NCBI GenBank assembly: GCA_963663215.1
Contig: OY760140.1
Span: 1 to 64,000, forward strand
Direction: 5' to 3'
Source: BJGV01 sp003230615
GTDB taxonomy: Bacteria > Pseudomonadota > Gammaproteobacteria > Burkholderiales > Nitrosomonadaceae
Length of the DNA: 64,000 bases
Position numbers and translations under genes: made by a program. Numbering within the stretch: the first letter of the stretch is position 1; each line of letters begins with the position of its first letter. Below are positions 47,963 to 57,319 of the stretch, piece by piece. A model generated the notes under the pieces. The model saw nothing but the letters and a program-made list of their open reading frames with translations. It ran no database searches and had not been told where the DNA came from.

Positions 47963-48077
47963 TAGGTTATAGTTTTATTAGCAATTGATTGTAAGAAATA
48001 GCTAGTTTTAGATTTTTTTACTTCCGACCTTAAGCTTTAACCTTAATATATACTTTTCGGAAAATTAACAATCAATT

Positions 48078-48500
48078 TTACTTAGCTAGTTGCTTTTCTC
48101 TTATTTCGTCTAGCGTTTTGCAGTCGATACAAAGAGTAGCAGTGGGACGAGCTTCAAGACGTTTCAGGCCAATTTCAATACCGCAGCTATCGCAAAAGCC
48201 ATATTCACCAGAATCTATCTTAGCAATGGTCTCAACAATTTTCTTGATGAGCTTGCGTTCGCGATCACGATTACGTAGTTCCAGTGCTATATCAGATTCC
48301 TGGCTGGCACGGTCGTTGGGGTCGGCGAAAACTGTAGCTTCATCCTGCATGGTGTGGACTGTACGATCAATATCCTGCCCCAGCCCAATCTTAATACCTT
48401 CCAATATCTTGCGAAAATGCGCAAGTTGCTTTGAGCTCATGTAGTTTTCTCCCTTTCTCAGCTTATAGGGAGTAGGCTGTTTATGTAATTGTTGCGGCAT
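48078..48500 (-). CDS. dksA: RNA polymerase-binding transcription factor DksA
   Basis: A 140-residue partner of ppGpp in control of rRNA and amino-acid promoters. It has a coiled coil with the acidic tip (ADPNDRASQESD) and a C-terminal zinc finger CDSCG...CIDCK. The ATG at 48500 is kept because PYKLRKGENYMSSKQLAHFR aligns with the E. coli N-terminal region ahead of the inner Met. It is convergent with pnp. Confidence 0.95.
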   Translation of the reverse strand: MPQQLHKQPTPYKLRKGENYMSSKQLAHFRKILEGIKIGLGQDIDRTVHTMQDEATVFADPNDRASQESDIALELRNRDRERKLIKKIVETIAKIDSGEYGFCDSCGIEIGLKRLEARPTATLCIDCKTLDEIREKQLAK

Positions 48501-48907
48501 TCTTGGCGTTCCTTTCCTTTTCTTGTTACAAGCGAAGTCGCTTTAATATCAGAAATCACATTAAACAGCAAGTGAATTTGTAATTTATTTGTCTTAAATA
48601 TCTTGCACAATTTTGTGCAATTTCATCCATATCTAAAGTTGAATGACAGGGGGCATGCATTTAGTTTTGGGTAGTCAAGCATTATGATATATTTGGGTTT
48701 ACGAAGGACAAAAACAAGTAGGGTACAAAAACATTTTCTGACTCCGAAATGATTCTGAATAAAGATCTTTGAATTTAAATAGCTAACTTTCTTATTTGTT
48801 TTCAAATATTTCCCTGATTTTCAGACTCTTTTCATGTTGGGAAGATCTGACGGAATAGACAGGAAAATTGACCTTTTATCAGTGGAAAGGTATAGTTGCG
48901 GCCTTTC
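48501..48907. other. 407-base region between dksA and the tRNA cluster
   Basis: AT-rich, with no supported gene. It should contain the dksA promoter on the minus strand and the tRNA promoter on the plus strand. No clear consensus boxes were singled out. Confidence 0.45.
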
Positions 48908-48984
48908 CGGGGTGTAGCGTAGCCTGGTAGCGCGCCTGGTTTGGGACCAGGATGTCGGGAGTTCAAATCTCTCCACCCCGACCA
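48908..48984 (+). tRNA. tRNA-Pro (anticodon TGG)
   Basis: A 77-base cloverleaf: acceptor CGGGGTG paired with CACCCCG, anticodon stem CCTGG/CCAGG with loop TTTGGGA (anticodon TGG), T arm GGGAG TTCAAAT CTCTC, discriminator A and an encoded CCA end. Confidence 0.95.
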
Positions 48985-49024
48985 ATTCATACCCAATTGA
49001 TTTAGGGTAAACCCGGTTTGAGTA

Positions 49025-49101
49025 GTGCCCGTAGCTCAACCGGATAGAGCACCAGCCTTCTAAGCTGGGGGTTACAGGTTCGATTCCTGTCGGGCACGCC
49101 A
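49025..49101 (+). tRNA. tRNA-Arg (anticodon TCT)
   Basis: A 77-base cloverleaf: acceptor GTGCCCG/CGGGCAC, anticodon stem CCAGC/GCTGG with loop CTTCTAA (anticodon TCT), T loop TTCGATT, encoded CCA. Confidence 0.95.
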
Positions 49102-49163
49102 GAGTGTTTCTGAAACAATTTGCTTTGGGTTTCTAAGCCTGAATGAATTGTAGTTTTTCAGAT

Positions 49164-49240
49164 GGTGGCTGTAGCTCAGCTGGTAGAGTCCCGGATTGTG
49201 ATTCCGGTTGTCGTGGGTTCGAGACCCATCAGCCACCCCA
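49164..49240 (+). tRNA. tRNA-His (anticodon GTG), probable integration site
   Basis: A 77-base tRNA-His with the family-specific extra 5' G, acceptor GTGGCT paired to AGCCAC, anticodon loop ATTGTGATT (GTG), T loop TTCGAGA and an encoded CCA. A tyrosine integrase begins 89 bases downstream, so its 3' end is the likely attachment site; a second copy of the end was not found in the window. Confidence 0.94.
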
Positions 49241-49328
49241 TTATCTTAGTTTTCTCTAATATACCATAGTTATATGGTTTGTGGTATCCTGATTGGCACC
49301 TACATTCTGGCACCTACACCCTATTTTA

Positions 49329-50606
49329 ATGGATACCAAGTATCTTCAGAAACGTGGTCATCAATGGTGGGTACGTATTACAGTACCTCGTACCTTGACA
49401 CACTTATTGGGTACGCACCTTCGTGAATCCCTTCGTACTTCAGATTTAAAGGTTGCTAACAGGCGCAAGTTCCAAGTACTGGCAATATTAAAAGACCAGG
49501 TAGCACAAGCCCACCAAGAATCCCTTTCCACCAATATAAGCAAAGCAGCCTCGTTCAGAGGCTCGTTACGGGAAGCACACGCACAGGAAGATACTGATAC
49601 AGTCGAGGTTATTGAATTTCTAGCAACCGATGAAGCTGAAGAAATAGAGCAGAAACATGGACCCGAGGCAGCGAAAGCATTCTATGATGAAGCGACCGCT
49701 CTTACTCCCACATTATCTGAAGTTACTGAGGATTGGCTGACTTCAACCGAAATAAAGGAGAGTACTCGACTTAAACGGCGCAAAGCTTATGAAGGGCTTC
49801 GTGACTTTCTAGGGGGAGATACCCTTCCTCACAAGCTTACAGATGTACAGGTACGCGATTACGTTGATTTACTTAAGTGTTCTAAGTTAGCCCCCAACAC
49901 TATTAGGGATAAGCTGTCGGCCCTTGGAGGGTTATGGCAGTATATGTTCGAGCGTTTGATTATCCCTAAGGGTATGAACCCATGGAAAGGATTTACAACT
50001 AAAGGAGGCTCTACTGAATCGTGCAATGCCTTCACCAAGGAAGAAATACTTAAAATGCTCGTTGCTACCTTTCCACAGCCTTGGCATAAAGATGTTTTTA
50101 TCTGCTTGCTACTCACAGGAACGCGGCCTCAAGAGTTATGTGGGTTAAAACATATTGATGTGGACCTTGTAAGAAAGAGTATCACTATTTCTTCAAGTAA
50201 GACAAAGGCTGGGGTGAGAAACTTGCCAGTTGAACACAAAGTCTTACTTTCAATTTTAAAGAAATACAAAAAGAAAAAAAAGAGTGGATTTATCTTTCCA
50301 GTAACTTGCGGAGGTGCGGACAAATCTCCAGCAGCAAACTATAGCAAGATGTTTGGTAGAGTTAAGAAAGCGCTAGGCCTGCCCTCAGAGGTCCAGCTAT
50401 ATAGTGCACGTAAATCCTTCATAACAACTGCTTTGGACTTGAGTCTTTCCCCAATGGAAATAGAGCGTTATGTAGGGCATGAAGTTGGGAGGTTAATCCT
50501 AACCGTATACAGTCAAGGCAGGGGTGAGAAAGGCCTTAGAGAAGTTGCACGGAGATTCAAGTATGGCAAAGCAGTAGAAAAAGCATTAGTTAATTGTCTC
50601 ACGTGA
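49329..50606 (+). CDS. Tyrosine-type site-specific integrase
   Basis: A 425-residue phage/island integrase. The N-terminus (YLQKRGHQWWVRITVPRTL) is the DUF6538-type arm-binding region, followed by a SAM-like core-binding domain (about 140-220). The catalytic domain has Arg in LLLTGTRPQELCGLK, RxxR-box region YSARKSFITTALD, His in RYVGHEVG and the nucleophilic Tyr in TVYSQG. In the second box the usual His of HxxR is Tyr (YSAR), a tolerated variation. ATG 49329 is preferred over a TTG at 49293. Its place behind tRNA-His marks an integrated island. Confidence 0.9.
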   Translation: MDTKYLQKRGHQWWVRITVPRTLTHLLGTHLRESLRTSDLKVANRRKFQVLAILKDQVAQAHQESLSTNISKAASFRGSLREAHAQEDTDTVEVIEFLATDEAEEIEQKHGPEAAKAFYDEATALTPTLSEVTEDWLTSTEIKESTRLKRRKAYEGLRDFLGGDTLPHKLTDVQVRDYVDLLKCSKLAPNTIRDKLSALGGLWQYMFERLIIPKGMNPWKGFTTKGGSTESCNAFTKEEILKMLVATFPQPWHKDVFICLLLTGTRPQELCGLKHIDVDLVRKSITISSSKTKAGVRNLPVEHKVLLSILKKYKKKKKSGFIFPVTCGGADKSPAANYSKMFGRVKKALGLPSEVQLYSARKSFITTALDLSLSPMEIERYVGHEVGRLILTVYSQGRGEKGLREVARRFKYGKAVEKALVNCLT

Positions 50607-51085
50607 ACTAAATAGATTGCAGCCAGTCTTATACTTTCTACCCTGCTGCAGTGGGGTATCAAGTCCTCCTTCGATCTTTCCTCCCCTTGTGGATCAAAAG
50701 GAGGCCACTAGGATTGATCTCCTGGTGTAGTTAACCGGCGACCTCCAGGCTAACTGCTTCTGATCAAAGTGGCGCTCTGGAGAGAGCTCTAAATAATTTC
50801 CCCACAAATTTCTCGAAGGGTAACTTATATATCGCCCGCTAGAGATTTCCCCCTCGGCTCCCTTCGGGTACGAATAGTTTTACAGTATTAGAATCCGAAG
50901 CTTCTAAATGAATGTCCACTTTTGGCACAAAGCAGACATTCATATATTACATGGGCCGAGTGATTTGTGGTTTGGAATTCTGCCTTAGCATAACTGAACG
51001 AGTTGCTAGAATCCATTAATACTTGTGGACTAACTCGTCTGTGATTATCATTAATAAGCGCCTAACATAAATAAGGAAAACACCA
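50607..51085. other. 479-base region after the integrase
   Basis: No supported gene. It contains short complementary runs (CCTCC and GGAGG around 50660-50695) and, near its right end, the first copy of the 32-bp palindromic repeat. The base order looks unlike the flanking genes and may include the remains of excised or rearranged island DNA. Confidence 0.45.
50910..50941 (+). repeat. 32-bp palindromic repeat, copy 1
   Basis: Left arm GAATGTCCACTT, loop TTGGCACA, right arm AAGCAGACATTC: ten of twelve arm positions pair. Related copies are at 52538, 53687 and (reverse orientation) 57320. Confidence 0.85.
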
Positions 51086-51535
51086 ATGGAAGCTTCCATC
51101 AAAAAAATTATCCTAGCTACTGACTTTTCAGACATATCTAAAGACGCCAGTTCCCATGCCCTACTATTGGCTAGAACCTACAAGGCGGAACTGAAAGCTG
51201 TGCATGTATTTGATCCAAGTGCATGGAATCTTCCTTCTCACTATTACCTAGCATCTGACGGGGTTGATGTAGACATGGAAAAAGCCAGAGAACTAGGAAA
51301 AGATAACCTTAAAAAACTAGCAGAATCTTTTGACTTGGATGTTGAGACTATCTTCACCGAGGGCGACCCCGCTCATGAGATCGTTCGTGTTGCAGAAGAA
51401 TTTAATGCTGATCTTATCGTCCTCGGAACACATGGCTACAGTGGATGGAAACGATTTACCATCGGCAGTGTTGCAGAATTCGTTGGTAGACACGCTCCTT
51501 GTGCTGTCTTTACTATCAAGCCTAAAGGGAAATAG
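51086..51535 (+). CDS. Universal stress protein (UspA family)
   Basis: A 149-residue single-domain Usp. The ATP-binding signature G-2x-G-9x-G(S) is present as GTHGYSGWKRFTIGSVAEFV near the C-terminus, with the N-terminal IILATDFSDISKDAS. It therefore belongs to the nucleotide-binding class. Ribosome site AAGGAAA precedes the ATG. It is the first cargo gene of the island. Confidence 0.92.
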   Translation: MEASIKKIILATDFSDISKDASSHALLLARTYKAELKAVHVFDPSAWNLPSHYYLASDGVDVDMEKARELGKDNLKKLAESFDLDVETIFTEGDPAHEIVRVAEEFNADLIVLGTHGYSGWKRFTIGSVAEFVGRHAPCAVFTIKPKGK

Positions 51536-51576
51536 ATTAAGCTGATTTCCTTTAAACATACGACCAAAGATTTCTT

Positions 51577-52358
51577 ATGTTTCAAAATATCTCAGTATGC
51601 CTGCTTTTATGCCTGTCTTTATTACTACCTGCCTGTGCCAATAATAAACAGAAAGCAGATAATCGTGCTCACAAATCAGCTTCAATAGATAAACAAAGTG
51701 AGCTTTATACTTTGCCTGGACTTGATTATGGTTTAATACAATCGACGATCAATATTCTCTCTTTCAAGCAAAAAACAACCGACGAACATGAAGTGACTTT
51801 AAATTTTCAAGACGAGATAAAAACCAAAAAAAATCTGGGCCACACTGTACAGTTAGATTTTTCTGAAGGCAGCACTATATCTTATGCAGGACTAACTTAT
51901 TCCTTTAAACAATTACATTTTCATACGCCATCTGAACACCTTATCGACGGCATGACCTTTCCAATGGAAATGCATATTGTCACCAACGTACCATCCAAAG
52001 ATGAAAATGATTTCCCCGTTACCTGGTGATCGCTATTTTATTCAAAATGGGTCAGGTCAATAATAAATTTATTGATGAATTTTTAAATCTGATACCTCAG
52101 GCTGAGCAAACTACAACACCGCTAAATCCAGGCACGGTAAAATTACGCGGCGCATTTTCTGGTGCGGAACAGAGAGATACGAAAAACTATTATCATTACC
52201 GTGGATCGTTAACAACACCGCCGTATACCGAAACAGTCGAGTGGTTTGTATTTAAATATATATTAGAAGCTTCCCCGGAACAGATAGAAGCCATCAACGC
52301 TATTCAAGGCAATAATGCGCGACGTATCCAAGGAGTATTTGGTCGTAGTATCGATTAA
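51577..52358 (+). pseudogene. Alpha-type carbonic anhydrase, broken by a one-base frameshift
   Basis: The first frame (51577-52029) has a lipoprotein-like signal (LLLPACANN), IQSTINI for the family's QSPINI, and the zinc ligands in QLHFHTPSEH and EMHIV. It ends at TGA 52027-52029. The rest of the enzyme lies in another frame (RYLVIAILFKMGQ to 52358), including YRGSLTTPPYTETVEWFV. Restoring one C to the CCCC run at 52014-52017 would give DENDFPRYLVIAILFK, a normal join. The mature enzyme would hydrate CO2 in the periplasm. The lesion is in a homopolymer, so a sequencing error is possible. Confidence 0.88.
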
Positions 52359-52691
52359 CTTAAAACCTTAGTCAGAACTGGTGGAGCACTTTATTATAAA
52401 TGCAGATGGATTGCAATAAATTATAATGTAAAAACCATTCAGTTTTGCCGCACCTTGCCCTGTACTACAAGAAGCATGAAATCTATCAGGTAGTGCCCCA
52501 TTGGATGAGCCTGATATTCATAATAGTTTTGACAGGTGAACGTCCGCTTTTGGCACAAAGCAGACATTCGATTATAAGCTTGGAATTAACCTAAGAACTA
52601 AATTAATAATGGTTATTTAATTAACATTTTTGTAACTTTATCTTTGAAATTCCCGTATACACAAGTACATTAAATATTCCTTGGAAAAATA
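52359..52691. other. 333-base spacer holding repeat copy 2
   Basis: No gene seen. Contains the second 32-bp palindromic repeat (52538-52569) and presumably the promoter of the DUF3179 gene. Confidence 0.5.
52538..52569 (+). repeat. 32-bp palindromic repeat, copy 2
   Basis: Left arm GAACGTCCGCTT, loop TTGGCACA, right arm AAGCAGACATTC. The same orientation as copies 1 and 3. Confidence 0.85.
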
Positions 52692-53648
52692 TTGACTTAT
52701 ATAAAGAAGATCAATTCACTGAACGCTATCGTCCTGATTGGAGTTGCTCTGCTATTAACCAATAATTTAGCTCTAGCCGCGGTCTCAAAAAACGGCTTTG
52801 ATCTTACAAATACGCTTGTTGCAAAAGACGAAATTCTATTGGGTGGCCCCCGACGTGATGGTATCCCGGCAATTGACAAACCAATGTTTGTTCCTGGAAA
52901 ACAAGTTGGCTTCCTTAAACCAGATGACCGCGTACTAGGTTTAATTAACAATAAACAAGCTAAAGCTTACCCAATCGCCATTCTTAATTACCATGAGATT
53001 GTTAATGACAATGTTGGAGGCGATAAAATCGCGGTGACCTACTGTCCACTATGTGGCAGTGGAATTGCGTATCGATCTGAGGTTGGGGGCAAGAATATTA
53101 ATTTTGGTGTCTCTGGGCTCATCTACAATAGCGCGTTGTTACTTTACGACCGACAAACTGAGTCACTTTGGTCGCAGATTTTAGCCAAAGCGATAACCGG
53201 ACCAATGAAAGGTACGAAACTTGAAATTGTCCAATTGACTCATACAACTTGGCGCGATTGGCTGCAACGTTACCCAAACACGCTGGCTCTTTCAACGAAA
53301 ACTGGCTTCTCACGTGACTATAGTAAAGAACCTTATGCGGGCTATGAGCAAAGCGGAAGACTTTGGTTCCCAGTAAATTTCCGCGCTATGGGGTACCATC
53401 CGAAAGAACGCATAACCGGTGTAGAAATAAACGGAAAATTTAAAGCCTATCCTTTTACTGAACTTTCAAAGACCTCAGGTGAGATCAAGGATTCGGTTAA
53501 TGGAAAAAAGTTGTTGATCCGCTTTGATTTACATAATCAGACCGGTTCTGTGTTCGATGAGGCCGGAAAAGAGTTGCCATCAATAACTACTTTTTGGTTT
53601 GCGTGGTATGCATTTCACGATGGTACTGAGGTATATCGAGGACCATAA
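52692..53648 (+). CDS. DUF3179 periplasmic protein
   Basis: A 318-residue exported protein of the DUF3179 family, function unknown. The signal peptide spans about 1-29 (LIGVALLLTNNLALA). Family marks are AYPIAILNYHEIVND, VTYCPLCGSGIAYRSEV with two cysteines that may bind metal or form a disulfide, and FGVSGLIYNSALLLYDRQTESLWSQ (family-conserved DRQTxSLWSQ). The start is TTG 52692, preceded by TTGGAAAA. It sits among cargo genes with stress or metal themes. Confidence 0.85.
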   Translation: MTYIKKINSLNAIVLIGVALLLTNNLALAAVSKNGFDLTNTLVAKDEILLGGPRRDGIPAIDKPMFVPGKQVGFLKPDDRVLGLINNKQAKAYPIAILNYHEIVNDNVGGDKIAVTYCPLCGSGIAYRSEVGGKNINFGVSGLIYNSALLLYDRQTESLWSQILAKAITGPMKGTKLEIVQLTHTTWRDWLQRYPNTLALSTKTGFSRDYSKEPYAGYEQSGRLWFPVNFRAMGYHPKERITGVEINGKFKAYPFTELSKTSGEIKDSVNGKKLLIRFDLHNQTGSVFDEAGKELPSITTFWFAWYAFHDGTEVYRGP

Positions 53649-53686
53649 AACAAAACAACGACATGATTCTCTATCCAAACTGCTGT

Positions 53687-53718
53687 GACCGTTCGCTTTT
53701 GGCACAAAGCAGATATCC
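53687..53718 (+). repeat. 32-bp palindromic repeat, copy 3
   Basis: Left arm GACCGTTCGCTT, loop TTGGCACA, right arm AAGCAGATATCC. The most diverged copy, but the loop is unchanged. It lies just after the DUF3179 gene. Confidence 0.8.
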
Positions 53719-53783
53719 AAACCATGCCATAACCCTCAGTACTCGATCCCAGCTGTCTGTTTTGTAATAGCTCAATGTTAATG

Positions 53784-53831
53784 TAGGGTATACCCTATAT
53801 CAACAGTAGTATCCTGACAGTTAGGTGTCAG
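53784..53831. promoter_or_regulatory. Dyad symmetries upstream of the resolvase (possible res site)
   Basis: A perfect 14-base palindrome TAGGGTATACCCTA (53784-53797) is followed by the inverted repeat CTGACA-N6-TGTCAG (53814-53831). Serine resolvases act at, and repress from, dyads directly upstream of their own gene, so these may be parts of a res/operator site. No proof from sequence alone. Confidence 0.4.
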
Positions 53832-53916
53832 ATTAGAGTTAATATCTGTATTCCTTGACATAAGTAAGAAAGAGTTACAGACTCTATCATGACACTTAAA
53901 CAAGGGGAGTACAATC

Positions 53917-54495
53917 ATGAAAGGCCAGAGGGTAGGGTATGTTCGGGTAAGCACACTAGATCAGAATACTCAAAGACAGCTTGAGGAAGTTTCTCTCGAT
54001 AAGGTATTCACGGATAAAGTTTCAGGCAGAGACACCAATCGCCCACAGCTACGAGCTGCTTTGAATCATGTTCGTGCTGGGGATATCCTAATTGTCCACA
54101 GCATGGATAGGCTGGCTAGGAACGTAGAGGATATGCTCAGGCTTGTCAGGGAACTCAATGGTAAAGATGTATCTGTAGAGTTTGTGAAAGAGAACATGGT
54201 GTTTACTGCGGGTAGTGATGACCCTAGGTCTGTTCTGATGTTTACAATGCTTAGTGTATTTAGCCAGTTTGAACGGGCTCTCATCAAGGAACGGCAAAGA
54301 GAGGGTATTGCGCTAGCTAAGGCTAAGGGAAATGTCTACAAAGGTAGGAAACCAGCTTTAAGCTCTGATAAAGCAGCAGAGCTTCGCAAACAAGCGTTAC
54401 AAGGGGCAAATAAATCAAGGCTGGCAAAAGACTTTGGTATAAGTAGAGAGACTCTTTATCAGTATTTAAAGCCAGGACGGGCTATTGGTGTATAA
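53917..54495 (+). CDS. Serine recombinase (Tn3-type resolvase/invertase family)
   Basis: A 192-residue serine recombinase. The catalytic Ser is in GYVRVSTLDQNTQRQL; the conserved Arg residues lie in HSMDRLARNVEDML. The long E helix region (SVFSQFERALIKERQREGI) is followed by a C-terminal helix-turn-helix of Hin type (SRLAKDFGISRETLYQYL). No matching Tn3 transposase or terminal repeats were found nearby, so it is a resolvase without its transposon in this window. Confidence 0.92.
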   Translation: MKGQRVGYVRVSTLDQNTQRQLEEVSLDKVFTDKVSGRDTNRPQLRAALNHVRAGDILIVHSMDRLARNVEDMLRLVRELNGKDVSVEFVKENMVFTAGSDDPRSVLMFTMLSVFSQFERALIKERQREGIALAKAKGNVYKGRKPALSSDKAAELRKQALQGANKSRLAKDFGISRETLYQYLKPGRAIGV

Positions 54496-54666
54496 ATTAT
54501 TGTACTATGCAGTGAAGGTAGGGGAGAAAGTTAAATCCCGAGTATTGGGGATAAAAAAGTAGTAGCTGCAGCTATCTGCTGACGTGCTTTGGTACTCAAC
54601 ACTAGTGCGTGCACGAGGATAAGATGCTTCGAGTTGGTACCTTATATTGCGAAAAATAATTCTGTG

Positions 54667-55002
54667 ATGATACGAAGAAATAGCTTATATCTCATTTTAG
54701 CGTTAACACTAATATCAGTGCCGGTTTTCCAGGCTGCGCATGCGCTAACTCACGTTACGGACATTGATACGATCAGTTCAGTTCAAGTTGACAGCAACCA
54801 AGATAAAAACGATACAGATACCGACATCGATAAAATCTGCCTTGATTGTCTTGCCCTAACGGCATTCAGCGCTATCTTCACCATTTTGGCTTTCTTTTTC
54901 CCAGACAAGGTAATGCGGCAATTTTTGTCGTATTTAAAACTCAGATACACCCTGCGTAATTTCTCCTCTCCTTATCTCTCTCGCGCCCCTCCACTAGCGT
55001 AA
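54667..55002 (+). CDS. Small exported protein preceding a TonB receptor
   Basis: A 111-residue protein with an N-terminal hydrophobic segment (YLILALTLISVPVFQAAHAL, signal-like). A His/Asp-rich stretch follows, then a CLDC pair and a second hydrophobic helix (FSAIFTILAFFF). Small proteins of this kind (DUF2946-like in layout) often precede TonB receptors for metals; the His/Asp/Cys content would suit metal binding. ATG 54667 is chosen over an in-frame GTG at 54589 because the signal-like segment then starts properly. Function unknown. Confidence 0.6.
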   Translation: MIRRNSLYLILALTLISVPVFQAAHALTHVTDIDTISSVQVDSNQDKNDTDTDIDKICLDCLALTAFSAIFTILAFFFPDKVMRQFLSYLKLRYTLRNFSSPYLSRAPPLA

Positions 55003-55108
55003 CCCCTCTCTTCTAGCTTTATCAATCACGATGTGTCAATCGACACATTGCTGATTAGTCGATGTCATTGCTTTCAATTCGAGCAACGAATTACCTAAGG
55101 AATTACTC

Positions 55109-57271
55109 ATGCAAAGTAACCTTCAAGAGACAGGTTACATAAATGATTGCTTACGTAATGCAACTAGATTGCATATACGTAGTGTGTTTGTGTCTTTAAA
55201 GACAAAATATTTAATCCATTATGCAGTAAGTGCTGATTTGCCTCTTATTGGCAAGCTGTTCAAATCAGCTGTAATTGTTTCAGTATCTGCCTCACTCGGC
55301 TTATCGGTTGTCCACGCAGAAGAGACTGACAAGGAAACAAGATTACCAGAAGTCGTGGTGACAGTTGACCCATTTGAAAGCCGTAATGAACTCGACATGG
55401 CCCGGCCCGTTATTGTATTGAAAGGTAGCAAGCTACGCCGCAAACGCGAAGCAAGTCTTGGTGATACTCTTTCAAGCGAGCTGGGAGTAGCGTCAAGTTC
55501 CTTCGGACCAGGTGCAGGCCGCCCCATCATTCGCGCCTTGGACGGTCCGCGCGTTCAGGTTCTGGAAGACGGCATTGGTACAAATGATATCTCCTCCCTC
55601 AGTCCTGATCATGCAGTTACGGTCGAATCGCTTAATGTTTCACAAATCGAAATCCTGCGTGGTCCAGCGACGCTTCTATACGGAGGAGGTGCCTCAGGCG
55701 GCTTGGTAAATGTGATAACTAATCGAATTCCAAGCCAGTTATTTAAATCACCAAAAGGCAATTTCGAAGTACGTGGCAATACGGCGACAAAGGAACGAAC
55801 CGGAGGGTTCAACGCAAATGGTAGTATCGGCCGCCATGTGTCCTTGAGTGTTAGTGGTTTCAGGAGAAAAACTAATGATTACAGTATTCCTGGAAGGGCT
55901 ATCAAGAACGATCCAAGCAGCAAGAAGGGCATTGTCAGGAATAGTGAGGTTAATTCGGGAGGTGGGTCTATCGGTGGATCATTTGTCGGTGAGAGAGGAT
56001 ATTTAGGTGGGTCAGTTTCGCATTTGGACAACAAATATGGCATACCCAGCCCCGAAGGGTCAAAGATTGATCTTATGCAGACTCGTTACGATTTGGCTGG
56101 CGAACTAGATAATCCAATCATTGGTTTTGAAAAACTCAAAGTGCGCATGCGCTATAACGACTACAAGCATAATGAAATAGAAAGTACCGGCCTTCTTGGA
56201 ACGCGCTTCAAAAACCAGGGTCTTGAAAGCCGTACTGAATTTCTGCATGCTCCAATCGCAAACTGGAAAGGAATACTCGGTGTGCAATTTAAGGATCGAA
56301 ATTTCTCTGCACTAGGTAATGAAGCTATAGTGCCAAAAACAAAATCACGCTCTACCGGTTTATTTCTGGTCGAGGAGCGCAATTGGAATCGTTTTCGTCT
56401 GGAGTTTGGAGGACGCTTCGAGCATGCCTCGCAAGACCCGCAGAATAGTACCAATCAGTCTCGTAAATTCAACCTTTATAGTGCCTCTGTTGGTGCTCTA
56501 TGGAAATTTATGGATGGCTACGGGGTGAGCCTCTCGGCAACGAGGGGACAGCGCGCACCGGCAACGGAGGAACTGTATACAAATGGCGCACACTCCGCTA
56601 CGGCGACATTTCAGACTGGCAACCAAGGCTTGGCTAAGGAAACTTCTAATAACATTGATTTTTCATTGTACAAAACCTCAGGTGTAGTGAAATGGAAGGC
56701 TAATTTTTTCTATAATTGGTTTAACAACTATATCTTTTTTAGAAGTGCCGATACTGATGGTAACGGTATAGCTGATCGTGTCGATGAGAATGGCGTTCTA
56801 GATCCAAATGGTGAATTCCTAGTACAGAATATTGCGCAGGAGGGTGCAACGTTCTATGGCGCAGAAGCAGAAGTAATTTTTACGTTACGGCCAGACACAC
56901 TTGATTTGCGCCTGTTTACCGACTACGTGCGCGCAAAACTGGATAACGACGGTAATGTACCCCGTACTACTCCACAACGATTTGGGCTGGAATTTAATCA
57001 CAGAATGGGACCTTGGGTATTCAATTTAACAACGATACATGTACTGCGCCAAAATCGCCGCGCAAAACTTGAAACGAGTACTCCTAATTATACATTGGTG
57101 AATGTAGCTGCAAGTTATCTTATCAAGGCAACCAAGTCACTCGGTATTACAGTTTTTCTGCAAGGTAAGAATTTACTTAACGAGGAAATACGTGTGCATA
57201 CTTCATTTCTAAAAGATTTTGCACCACTGCCTGGGCGAGCTCTTATAGCAGGAATTAGGGGGGAGTTTTAA
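55109..57271 (+). CDS. TonB-dependent outer-membrane receptor, ZnuD-like
   Basis: A 720-residue receptor with a signal region, a TonB-box-like LPEVVVTV, a plug domain (GPGAGRPIIRALDGPRVQVL, SSLSPDHAVTVESL, ILRGPATLLYGGGASGGLVN) and a 22-strand-type barrel ending in Phe (GIRGEF). The plug wording is very close to Neisseria ZnuD, a zinc receptor, so zinc or another divalent metal is the likely cargo (inference). The N-terminus before the signal region is unusually long (about 45 residues). AAGGAA precedes the ATG. Confidence 0.88.
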   Translation: MQSNLQETGYINDCLRNATRLHIRSVFVSLKTKYLIHYAVSADLPLIGKLFKSAVIVSVSASLGLSVVHAEETDKETRLPEVVVTVDPFESRNELDMARPVIVLKGSKLRRKREASLGDTLSSELGVASSSFGPGAGRPIIRALDGPRVQVLEDGIGTNDISSLSPDHAVTVESLNVSQIEILRGPATLLYGGGASGGLVNVITNRIPSQLFKSPKGNFEVRGNTATKERTGGFNANGSIGRHVSLSVSGFRRKTNDYSIPGRAIKNDPSSKKGIVRNSEVNSGGGSIGGSFVGERGYLGGSVSHLDNKYGIPSPEGSKIDLMQTRYDLAGELDNPIIGFEKLKVRMRYNDYKHNEIESTGLLGTRFKNQGLESRTEFLHAPIANWKGILGVQFKDRNFSALGNEAIVPKTKSRSTGLFLVEERNWNRFRLEFGGRFEHASQDPQNSTNQSRKFNLYSASVGALWKFMDGYGVSLSATRGQRAPATEELYTNGAHSATATFQTGNQGLAKETSNNIDFSLYKTSGVVKWKANFFYNWFNNYIFFRSADTDGNGIADRVDENGVLDPNGEFLVQNIAQEGATFYGAEAEVIFTLRPDTLDLRLFTDYVRAKLDNDGNVPRTTPQRFGLEFNHRMGPWVFNLTTIHVLRQNRRAKLETSTPNYTLVNVAASYLIKATKSLGITVFLQGKNLLNEEIRVHTSFLKDFAPLPGRALIAGIRGEF

Positions 57272-57319
57272 CAAGGCGTTAAGAATTATGCATGAATCGT
57301 AGTTTAATGTGTGGTTTTT

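Noticed and set aside
47983..48077. Terminator between pnp and dksA from AATTGATTGT / ACAATCAATT
   Set aside because: The two 10-base arms are about 75 bases apart, too far for a typical intrinsic terminator.
48821..49039. 72-codon minus-strand frame over the tRNA genes
   Set aside because: It crosses tRNA-Pro and the tRNA-Arg start; a shadow of the tRNAs.
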